Assembly (NCBI GenBank): GCA_947372405.1
Contig: CANBTO010000081.1
Span: 1 to 12,804, forward strand
Reading direction: 5' to 3'
DNA: 12,804 nt
From: Verrucomicrobiaceae bacterium
Lineage (GTDB): Bacteria; Verrucomicrobiota; Verrucomicrobiae; Verrucomicrobiales; Akkermansiaceae
Shown here: positions 1-5,486 of the stretch, piece by piece
Layout of the letters: each line of letters starts with the position of its first letter
Position numbering within the stretch: position 1 is the stretch's first letter
The notes under the pieces: generated by a model
Told to the model about the DNA's origin: nothing
The model's input: only the letters and a program-made list of their open reading frames with translations
Databases searched by the model: none
Program-made: the position numbers and the translations under genes

Positions 1-140
1 TCGTTTGGGGCTGGTCTTTCGCCTTGTGCAGCTCCCCACGACGCATCGCTGCGCCGCAGTAGCACTCGGCTACCCGTCGGTTCCACGTTTCTGACGGACT
101 CAGACTTTCACTGGTTGGTTTCATGGTTTCATCAACGCAC
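1..140 (-). ncRNA. Probable group II intron, 5' end (domain I, partial)
   Basis: Read on the minus strand from 140 down to 1, the sequence starts GTGCG, the 5' boundary consensus of group II introns. About 27 bases in comes AACCAGTGAAAGTCTG, matching the conserved GTGAAAGTC block of domain I. A stem CCGTC/GACGG is then followed by GGTAGCC, and further on by a GGGGAGCTGC segment. Order and spacing resemble the start of the Oceanobacillus iheyensis class C intron as I remember it. Immediately upstream of the proposed boundary is a GC-rich hairpin (141-163), fitting the class C habit of inserting just after hairpins. The rest of the ribozyme and any reverse transcriptase would lie left of the window. 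No covariance model was run, so the class assignment is inference. Confidence 0.55.
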
Positions 141-163
141 GGAGGGGCGGAACGTGTCCGCCC
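141..163 (+). repeat. REP-like element a (GGAG + hairpin)
   Basis: GGAG at 141-144 is followed directly by a perfect hairpin: 7-bp stem GGGCGGA/TCCGCCC with the 5-base loop ACGTG (145-163). A GGAG or GTAG tetranucleotide followed by a palindrome is the known architecture of REP sequences associated with RAYT transposases. The element is paired in opposite orientation with a near relative at 223-245. It directly abuts the proposed group II intron boundary at 140. Confidence 0.65.
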
Positions 164-222
164 ACGCGGATGATGAGCCGCTTCGTGGTCCAAAGGGTCT
201 TTTCATCGTCATCTCATCCTCA

Positions 223-245
223 CGGCGAACACGTTTCGCCGCTCC
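223..245 (-). repeat. REP-like element b (GGAG + hairpin)
   Basis: On the minus strand GGAG (245-242) is followed by a 7-bp stem CGGCGAA/TTCGCCG with loop ACGTG. The loop is identical to that of the element at 141-163. The stems differ at position 1 (C:G versus G:C) and position 6 (A:T versus G:C), and both changes preserve pairing. The two copies face opposite ways with a 59-base spacer, like a bacterial interspersed mosaic element (BIME). On the minus strand this hairpin lies downstream of the decayed frame at 295-507. Confidence 0.65.
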
Positions 246-294
246 TTGAACTTTTTTGTCCTGCACCCTTTTTCGGCGTGTGAGATTCTGTCTG

Positions 295-507
295 TCAGGT
301 GTATTCGAGAACCAAGATGCGACCTTCGTCCAAATGGATTTCGGGGGCCTTCCACGTCAGGCTTTGGTCGGTGCCGTCGGGAGCGGGATAAGCATCGTTC
401 TACTCATAGTCATGTGGGCGAGACGCGCACGCTCCTTGAGGATTCCGGGGACGGTTGAACCAGTCGAGGTCGGGCTCGTCGTCGGGAATCCATTCTTCCA
501 GAGACTC
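295..507 (-). pseudogene. Decayed C-terminal remnant of an unidentified protein
   Basis: One minus-strand frame reads as protein-like text from 507 to a TGA at 295-297, broken by a single in-frame TAG at 400-402. Before the TAG it contains EEWIPDDEPDLDWFNRP; after it, GTDQSLTWKAPEIHLDEGR followed by ILVLEYT. The acidic, tryptophan-containing composition on both sides of the stop suggests one former coding frame. No start codon with a credible context is present: the frame runs upstream straight into the heptad repeat at 504-539, which may have truncated it. I do not recognise the family. Alternatively the TAG is a true stop and the resemblance beyond it is chance. Confidence 0.4.
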
Positions 508-539
508 AAGACTTGAAGACGCAAGACACAAGACGAAGA
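504..539. repeat. Heptad tandem repeat, AC-x-CAAG type
   Basis: Five near-tandem units occur on the plus strand: ACTCAAG, ACTTGAAG (one base longer), ACGCAAG, ACACAAG and ACGAAGA. The period of about seven bases and the purine-rich strand stand out from the surrounding GC-rich DNA. A different heptad sequence with the same period lies inside purL at 11655-11682. The array borders the decayed frame at 295-507. Confidence 0.6.
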
Positions 540-563
540 GGGCTGCGCGCGGAACATCGGCTT

Positions 564-587
564 CGACGCTCATAGAGACGCCGCTAC
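564..587 (-). repeat. REP-like element, GTAG type
   Basis: On the minus strand GTAG (587-584) is followed by CGGCGTCTC, the three-base loop TAT, and GAGCGTCG. The arms pair with one mismatch and one bulge. GTAG is the other tetranucleotide known to head REP sequences. Stem and loop differ from the GGAG-type elements at 141 and 223, so this would be a separate REP class. Confidence 0.5.
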
Positions 588-832
588 AGCCCGGCCTTGG
601 CGGGGGGAATTGGGATGACGATGGAACGACCTGGGACTTGTGATCAGCTTAGGCATTCGCGGATTCATTCGCCGGACCGCCCGGAGGATCGGTCCCTGCC
701 ATTGGCAGGCTTCAGCGTCCTTGGGAGGAACGAAGAAAAAATCGACAGCTCCGCCCGCGGAAAGCAAGCTCCACCTGTCGCCTAAACGGATGCTTCCTTC
801 CATCCGGGAAACCACCAGCCCACCGACCTCTC
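588..832. other. Intergenic region with short hairpins, no gene recognised
   Basis: I see no convincing coding frame here. The stretch holds several perfect short inverted repeats: GGACCG/CGGTCC (674-679 with 690-695), CTGCC/GGCAG (696-708) and CGGATG/CATCCG (787-806, loop of eight). The last ends 26 bases before the SWIM gene start and could be a leader hairpin. The promoter of that gene must lie here or further left, but I cannot point to -35 and -10 boxes with confidence. Confidence 0.4.
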
Positions 833-1846
833 ATGAGCCGCTACTACAGCTATTTCGCCCCCTACGTTTCCGTCGCCCAGCGTCGGATCAACGCACAGAA
901 GGAGTTGCAGAAACTTCAGAAAAAAGGCCGGGTCATTGAGCCGTTAGGCGAGCTCAGCCACCGTACCAAGATTGCCACCAGCTTCTGGGGCCATGCCTGG
1001 TGCAAGCACCTCGAATCGTTCAGCGACTATTCGAACCGCCTGCCGCGAGGCCGCACCTACGTCCGCAACGGCTCCGTGCTCCACCTCGCCATCACGCCCG
1101 GCCGCATCGAGTCCCTCGTTCAGGGTTCCTCGCTCTACGAGCAAACCATCACCATCGGCGCACTCCCCGCCGCCACATGGAAAACCCTCCAATCCCGCTC
1201 GCAAGGAAAAATCGGCTCTCTCATCGAACTGCTTCAGGGGAAAATCTCCGATGAAATCATGGCGGTGGTCACCCACCAGGACGACGGGCTTTTTCCCAAC
1301 CCCAAGGAAATCAAACTCAGTTGCTCCTGCCCGGATTATGCCGGCCTGTGCAAGCACCTCGCCGCCGTGCTTTACGGCATCGGTGCCCGCCTCGATTCCC
1401 GGCCCGAACTGCTTTTCAAGCTCCGTGGTGTGGATCACAACGACCTCATCTCAGCCGTCGATCCCGGCAGCACTCTTGGCAGCCCGTCGAAAGCTTCCGG
1501 CCGCCGCCGCCCCCTCGATTCCGCCGCGCTTGGCGACGTCTTCGGCATCGACCTCGAACCGGAATCCGCGCCTGAGATTGCCAGGAAGAAACCCAAGCCC
1601 AAACCTACCTCGAAGGTCGCCTCGAAGGTCACCGCCAAAAAGCCCCGCCCGTTCAAAGCCACTTCCGCCGCCATCCGCAAGCTACGCGCCCGCCTCGGCC
1701 TCAGCCGTTCTGCCTTCGCCGCCAAGCTCGGCGTCAGTGCCCAGAGCATCACCAACTGGGAAACCAAGAGCGGCCCGCTCAAGCTGCAAGCCGCCAGCCT
1801 CGGACATCTGCAAACGCTGGCCAACGAGTCCATGCATGACGCGTGA
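833..1846 (+). CDS. SWIM zinc-finger protein with C-terminal XRE-like HTH
   Basis: A 337-residue protein probably acting on nucleic acid. The SWIM zinc-finger signature CxCx(n)CxH is complete at residues 164-175 (CSCPDYAGLCKH; ligands C164, C166, C173, H175). The upstream part (1-150) has the FWGHAWCKHLE stretch usual for bacterial SWIM proteins. Residues 250-275 are a basic Lys/Pro linker. Residues 279-325 form an XRE-like helix-turn-helix (RLGLSRSAFAAKLGVSAQSI, then TNWE). Family members often sit beside SNF2-type helicases; none is in this window. The ATG has no clear Shine-Dalgarno, but the homologous-looking N-terminus MSRYYSYFAPYVSV supports it. The end overlaps the next gene by 11 bases, suggesting coupling. 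Exact function is unknown; DNA binding is inferred from the domains. Confidence 0.9.
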   Translation: MSRYYSYFAPYVSVAQRRINAQKELQKLQKKGRVIEPLGELSHRTKIATSFWGHAWCKHLESFSDYSNRLPRGRTYVRNGSVLHLAITPGRIESLVQGSSLYEQTITIGALPAATWKTLQSRSQGKIGSLIELLQGKISDEIMAVVTHQDDGLFPNPKEIKLSCSCPDYAGLCKHLAAVLYGIGARLDSRPELLFKLRGVDHNDLISAVDPGSTLGSPSKASGRRRPLDSAALGDVFGIDLEPESAPEIARKKPKPKPTSKVASKVTAKKPRPFKATSAAIRKLRARLGLSRSAFAAKLGVSAQSITNWETKSGPLKLQAASLGHLQTLANESMHDA

Positions 1847-2258
1847 GGAAATCATCACCAAGATCCGCAAGGTCGAAGCCCTTTTCGGCGGCAGTGAGAT
1901 CGCCGGCGAAAAGAACGCCGCCGCCATTGCGCTGGAGCGTCTCAATGCCCAACTCGCCGCTGTTCCGGAGGCAAAGATCGAGTTCAAGATCAGCCTGCCG
2001 GATCCGTGGAAACGCCAGCTTTTCCTCGCACTGGTCCGCCGCCACGGTCTCTATCCCTACCGCCAATCCCGCCAGCGGCAGGCGACTGTGATGGTTCGCG
2101 ATACACCATCTCACATGAACCAAATCCTCTGGCCCGAGTTCATCGAACTCTCCAAACTCCTCCACGCATATCTCGACGAAGCCACCCGCGACATCATTTC
2201 CCGAGGCGTCCACGGCGATCTATCAGAAGCATCCGAGAACTCCGGCCTGCCGGAATAG
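1836..2258 (+). CDS. Conserved hypothetical protein, DUF2786-like N-terminus
   Basis: A 140-residue soluble protein starting at ATG 1836, inside the end of the SWIM gene (11-base overlap, different frame). Residues 1-40 (EEIITKIRKVEALFGGSE, then AAAIALERLNAQL) resemble the helical start of DUF2786-type proteins. Residues 48-128 hold a compact region with FKISLPDPWKRQLFLALVRR followed by the aromatic-rich HGLYPYR, then VMVRDTPSHMNQILWPEF. No signal peptide, membrane segment or catalytic motif is visible. The frame stays open upstream to 972 only as a shadow of the SWIM gene. The overlap implies co-expression with the SWIM/XRE protein, perhaps as a partner. The family link is weak and no function can be assigned. 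Confidence 0.7.
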   Translation: MTREEIITKIRKVEALFGGSEIAGEKNAAAIALERLNAQLAAVPEAKIEFKISLPDPWKRQLFLALVRRHGLYPYRQSRQRQATVMVRDTPSHMNQILWPEFIELSKLLHAYLDEATRDIISRGVHGDLSEASENSGLPE

Positions 2259-2264
2259 ACCGTG

Positions 2265-2300
2265 CTCGTGAAACCGTGAGCCGGTTTTCGGCGAGTTTTT
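2265..2300 (+). terminator. Probable intrinsic terminator after the SWIM operon
   Basis: A hairpin forms seven bases past the stop at 2258. CTCG (2265-2268) pairs with CGAG (2292-2295) and AAACCG (2271-2276) pairs with CGGTTT (2282-2287). They are separated by an internal loop and closed by a five-base loop. TTTTT follows at 2296-2300. Position and T-run fit Rho-independent termination of the plus-strand pair. Confidence 0.6.
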
Positions 2301-2316
2301 CGTGCGGCTGCGAGTG

Positions 2317-2428
2317 ATACCATCTTTCAAAATTAAAGCGACATATTGACCGGGTGAACGGAGGGGCTAGCCCCTGGCCCCTGATCCCTCAGTTTTGATT
2401 GAGTCGTATTATTTGTTGGAGATGGTAT
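2317..2428. mobile_element. Possible MITE-like element (112 bp) with terminal inverted repeats
   Basis: ATACCATCT (2317-2325) and AGATGGTAT (2420-2428) are a perfect 9-bp inverted pair bounding an AT-richer segment between two convergent genes. Partial similarity continues inward. GCGGCTG occurs as a direct repeat just outside each end (2304-2310 and 2431-2437), but with offsets of six and two bases, so it is not a clean target-site duplication. The REP-like palindrome at 2360-2375 lies inside. There is no coding capacity. Chance inverted repeats in intergenic DNA are an alternative explanation. Confidence 0.3.
2360..2375 (+). repeat. REP-like palindrome c
   Basis: GGAG (2360-2363) leads into a perfect 14-bp palindrome AGGGGCTAGCCCCT (2362-2375). 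The preceding bases make ACGGAGGGGC, a 10-mer also present at the REP-like element at 139-148. The hairpin is shorter than at 141-163 and the tetranucleotide partly overlaps the stem, so family membership is less certain. Confidence 0.4.
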
Positions 2429-2453
2429 GAGCGGCTGAACCGGGAAGACGTCG

Positions 2454-2481
2454 CGGAATGGGGATCACTTCCCCGATTCCG
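2454..2481. other. Hairpin spanning the stop codon of the 2465-3658 gene
   Basis: CGGAAT-GGGG (2454-2463) pairs with CCCC-G-ATTCCG (2471-2481), ten base pairs with one bulged G. The stop codon (2465-2467) of the minus-strand gene lies in the loop. There is no T-run on the minus-strand side, so it is not a canonical intrinsic terminator. It could stabilise the 3' end of the three-gene minus-strand transcript. Confidence 0.45.
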
Positions 2482-3658
2482 GATCGGGTTTTGTCACGCG
2501 GAGCAGCTTTTCGTGGATGCGGGCGAGCGCGGCGGTGGCATCCCCTTGCGCGGATGCCTGCATGCGCTCGATTTCCGCGAGCACGGCGCGGTCCGCGGCA
2601 AGGCGTGATTCGATGGACTGGGAGGGCTCGCCGGTGGTGATGAGCCAGTTGCCATGAAGGTAGCTGCCGTTGGGAAAGATGGCGGCGAAGTAGTCCAGTT
2701 CCTTCGGCCCGTGATCGGGCGCGGCGAGATAACGGGAGATGATGTCGCGCTGGTCGGGATCGGTTAGATCGAGACGGGAAAGCAATGAAGCCCGAAGGTC
2801 CGGCGTGAGGTCTGTTAGGCCGGGATCCGCCGCGTAGGCATGGACAAGCAGCGAGGGCGAACCGAGGACCATTCGATCCAGCGCGATGAAGGAGGCTCTG
2901 GCGAGCGGGTTGTCGGGCGAGGCGTCTTTGTTGATGCGGGCCAAGGCGTCGAAGGAGGGCGTGTCGTCGAGTTTGACTGCGGCATCAAAGGCTTCGAGAA
3001 AACCGGCGGAGGGATCGGCGATCCAGTCCTTCACCACAAGCATGCCGTGGAAGCGGGATGAGAGTTCGTTTTTCAGATCCCCGTCGAGATCGTTCCAAGC
3101 GAGGTTGCGCAGGGCGAGGGCGTATTCGTCAGGCGAGTTTTTGGCGTCCATCACCAGGCGGGCGTTGTCCAGAGCGGCCACGGGATCGAGGCCCACAAGC
3201 AGGTCTAACAAGGCGGTGCGCAGGGTGGGCACGGTTTCCATGACACCTTCCGGCCCAACGACGAAGGGCAGCTTGGTGGGCACATCCATCCCGGTTTTCA
3301 GGAAATCGACAACCGCGAGAGCCGCGCCCCGGTGATCGGCGTTGCGGATGTCATTGCGGAGTTGTTCGAGGATGGCGGCGGATTCCGTGGCTCCAGGCGA
3401 GGCGGAGAAGCGGGCCATGGCGGACTCGATCAGGCGGGTGACGGCGACATCCGGCGCGGTGGCACCTTCGGAAGCCTCGTCCGCAGCGGGTTTTCCGGGC
3501 GTTTTCGCAACGCCTTGTTTGGACTGAGTGATATCCGACTGCCGCCGGGATTCGGGTGGAGCGGCGGATGGACGCCCAGGGTCACGAGGCAGGAACCACC
3601 ACGCCGCCACGATGAGCGCGAGCACGGCCAACAAGGGAAAAAGCCGCTGCGTTTTCAT
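2465..3658 (-). CDS. Membrane-anchored protein of unknown function
   Basis: A 397-residue protein I do not recognise. Residues 1-6 are basic and residues 7-23 (FPLLAVLALIVAAWWFL) form one hydrophobic helix, either a signal anchor or uncleaved signal. Residues 25-70 are a Pro/Ser/Ala-rich linker, suggesting a tethered periplasmic domain. The remainder (about 72-390) is predicted mostly helical, acidic and Leu/Ala-rich, and resembles a helical-repeat scaffold. The protein contains no cysteine. It is the last gene of a minus-strand set, 25 bases after the secreted protease, so a role in the same envelope process is possible but unproven. No enzymatic motif is visible. Confidence 0.75.
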   Translation of the reverse strand: MKTQRLFPLLAVLALIVAAWWFLPRDPGRPSAAPPESRRQSDITQSKQGVAKTPGKPAADEASEGATAPDVAVTRLIESAMARFSASPGATESAAILEQLRNDIRNADHRGAALAVVDFLKTGMDVPTKLPFVVGPEGVMETVPTLRTALLDLLVGLDPVAALDNARLVMDAKNSPDEYALALRNLAWNDLDGDLKNELSSRFHGMLVVKDWIADPSAGFLEAFDAAVKLDDTPSFDALARINKDASPDNPLARASFIALDRMVLGSPSLLVHAYAADPGLTDLTPDLRASLLSRLDLTDPDQRDIISRYLAAPDHGPKELDYFAAIFPNGSYLHGNWLITTGEPSQSIESRLAADRAVLAEIERMQASAQGDATAALARIHEKLLRVTKPDPESGK

Positions 3659-3683
3659 GGCTGGGTTCGCGCTGCGAAAAAAC

Positions 3684-4817
3684 TCAGAGCGCGCTCACGG
3701 TGATGGAGGCGTTCCGGAAGGTGGCGCGGTCTCCCGTAAGAGCATCACGCATCCAGATCTCCCACTTTCCGTTAGGGGAAACGCCGTAGAAGTCTTTCGA
3801 GTAGTCCGCGTTGTCGAGGTAGAGGTCCTGCGCGGTGCTGCCGCTGCGCTTGATGATCCAGCGGATGTGTCCGCCGGGCGAGCGCAGATAGATTTCCAGA
3901 TCGCCACGGTGAGTGGTATCCACTGCCAGGGTGAGCTTGAGTTTCTGAACGGCCCCGGTGAAACCCGAGACTTTGACGGATCTAACGGAAAACGAGCCGC
4001 TGGCATCCGGCAGGAGCAGCGGCGTGGTATTGCTGAATGTGACGGTCTTGTCCTTCAGACCGAGCGAGTAACCGGCCATGGTGTCCGTGTTGAGATCCAG
4101 CGCCATCACGCCAGCGGTCGTTCTGGTGCCGGAGACGAGGATGCCCGCGAGGTAGTCGTTTCCGGAAACGTCATCCTGCACAAAGACCGGGCCACCGCTG
4201 TTGCCGGGGCCGGTGGAGACGTTACTGAACTCATAGTAGCTGCCAAGGACGCGATATGCCGTGTTGGCGAACCAATCGGTGCTGTGCTGGTAACAATGGC
4301 CGGAACCTCCGGTGTAGTCGATGTCCGCCGGGTAGCCGACGATGCGTTTGAAGCTGGAGGATTTCAGAGCCTGCGCGCCGTTGGGCCACCATCCGACCGC
4401 AGGACCGAAGCTTGAGTTTCCATAAAACACGGTGAAGTCCGAGGCAAAGGCCTGGTTTGAATCCTGGCCATGCGCGCTTACACCTGAGGAGTAGCTGCTG
4501 AAGTAATGAAAGCCGCGCGGGGTGACACCAGTGCCGTCGGCGGGATAGTTCTTGGAGTCATAGGCACGGTGGAAAACATAGTCCGAAGCCCACTGTCCGC
4601 TGTCGTAGAACAGGTGGGCGCAGGAGTAGATGAGCCTAGGATCGCGGGTGACCGTAGCGCTGCCACGATACCAACCGCTCGCCACAAGACTCTCCATCAG
4701 TCCGCTGGATTTGCTCACGAACGAAGGATGCGGGTAATAGACTTGTGCGGCGGACGCGGCTCCGGGAAGGTACGAAAGCAGAAGAGCACCGGCGAACAAC
4801 GGGAGTTTGGCGTTCAT
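3684..4817 (-). CDS. Secreted trypsin-like serine protease with C-terminal P domain
   Basis: A 377-residue exported S1-type endopeptidase. The start chosen is ATG 4817, where a classical signal peptide begins (residues 1-23, cleavage expected after ...PGAASA). The frame is open to 4952, but that extension is polar and overlaps the next gene. Catalytic triad candidates are His68 in YSCAH, Asp127 in ASDFTVF and Ser207 in TGPGNSGGP. Residues about 258-377 form a proprotein-convertase P (P/Homo B) domain with the recognisable THRGDLEIYLRSPGG, then YGVSPNGKWEIWMRD ending in ITVSAL. In bacteria such domains accompany extracellular proteases. The gene lies between a rhodanese-like gene and a membrane-anchored unknown on the same strand. 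The substrate is unknown. No convincing Shine-Dalgarno precedes the ATG. Confidence 0.9.
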   Translation of the reverse strand: MNAKLPLFAGALLLSYLPGAASAAQVYYPHPSFVSKSSGLMESLVASGWYRGSATVTRDPRLIYSCAHLFYDSGQWASDYVFHRAYDSKNYPADGTGVTPRGFHYFSSYSSGVSAHGQDSNQAFASDFTVFYGNSSFGPAVGWWPNGAQALKSSSFKRIVGYPADIDYTGGSGHCYQHSTDWFANTAYRVLGSYYEFSNVSTGPGNSGGPVFVQDDVSGNDYLAGILVSGTRTTAGVMALDLNTDTMAGYSLGLKDKTVTFSNTTPLLLPDASGSFSVRSVKVSGFTGAVQKLKLTLAVDTTHRGDLEIYLRSPGGHIRWIIKRSGSTAQDLYLDNADYSKDFYGVSPNGKWEIWMRDALTGDRATFRNASITVSAL

Positions 4818-4878
4818 TTTCGAAGTGTTCGTAATAGGTCGCGGCATTTCTGTAAAAGGCAAACCACGGGTAGCGGAA

Positions 4879-5418
4879 TCAGGCGTCCATCTCGATGCGG
4901 TAACGCGGGATGGACGTGTCGATTTCCCGGCTCCAGGCATCGATGCCACCACGCAGGCCGTAGGTGTTTTTCAAGCCATGGCCACGGAACCAGGCCACCT
5001 GGTCGAGCACGTTGCGGCCGCTGTGGTCGTAGAGCAGAATGGGGGTTTCCGGATCACCGGCGAAAAGAGCTTGCTGGAGATCCTGGGTGAAAAATTCGGA
5101 GCCGGGGATGGCCACCGCCTCGTGCTCCTCGCGGGTGCGCAGGTCGATCAGGCGCAGGCCACCAAATTTTTCCTTTGCAGCGGAGGGCTCCATGAGCATC
5201 GCGGAATCGTGGACGTGGCTTTCGAGCAAATGGGCCAGCACTTCCTGCACCGGGAGCTCGGATCGCTGGCAGAGTTGGGCCAGGGTTTCTTCGTTGGAAA
5301 ACGCGCAGCTCTGGCAGCCGCCGAGGTGGTATCGGGCGAAAATCGCCCGCTTCGCGCCGGGAAGCGTGTCGAGAATCACTCCCATCGGCGTGTCGGCGGA
5401 CATGTCCTGTGGCTGCAT
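4879..5418 (-). CDS. DUF1858-like/rhodanese-like protein lacking the active Cys
   Basis: A 179-residue cytoplasmic protein, start taken at ATG 5418; an alternative ATG lies at 5403, and the frame is open to 5526 over the divergent spacer. Residues 10-67 form a small helical domain (MGVILDTLPGAKRAIFARYH with GGCQSCAF; Cys35 and Cys38) resembling the DUF1858/ScdA-like N-terminal fold. Residues 85-168 are a rhodanese domain with DLRTREEHEAVAIPGS and LRGGIDAW. The active-site loop, normally xYCRSGxRS, reads LYDHSGRNV, with Asp131 at the position of the sulfur-carrying Cys, so sulfurtransferase activity by the usual mechanism is unlikely. The CxxC in the first domain may carry the redox or metal function instead. 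It heads the minus-strand set, 61 bases before the protease. Confidence 0.85.
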   Translation of the reverse strand: MQPQDMSADTPMGVILDTLPGAKRAIFARYHLGGCQSCAFSNEETLAQLCQRSELPVQEVLAHLLESHVHDSAMLMEPSAAKEKFGGLRLIDLRTREEHEAVAIPGSEFFTQDLQQALFAGDPETPILLYDHSGRNVLDQVAWFRGHGLKNTYGLRGGIDAWSREIDTSIPRYRIEMDA

Positions 5419-5486
5419 GGCCGGAGCATAACACCGGGGGCGACATTCACGCGACCGGATTTTGCGCTGTTTCCGGCAAGGCATCC
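5419..5486. promoter_or_regulatory. Divergent intergenic region
   Basis: This 68-base spacer separates the divergent starts of the rhodanese-like gene and pssA, so it should hold promoters for both. AAGG at 5478-5481, six bases before ATG 5487, is a plausible Shine-Dalgarno and supports that start of pssA. I cannot assign -35/-10 boxes with confidence. Confidence 0.4.

Noticed and set aside
246..815. Small open frames in the left intergenic region (246-458, 256-516, 570-815 minus)
   Set aside because: Low-complexity or Arg/Ser-rich translations that cross repeats, with no credible start context. Only the minus-strand remnant at 295-507 reads as former coding sequence.
972..1835. Long open frame upstream of and continuous with the small gene at 1836
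   Set aside because: It overlaps the SWIM gene entirely, and its Pro/Ser/Ala/Arg-rich translation is typical of an out-of-frame reading of GC-rich coding DNA. Only the part from 1836 looks like protein.
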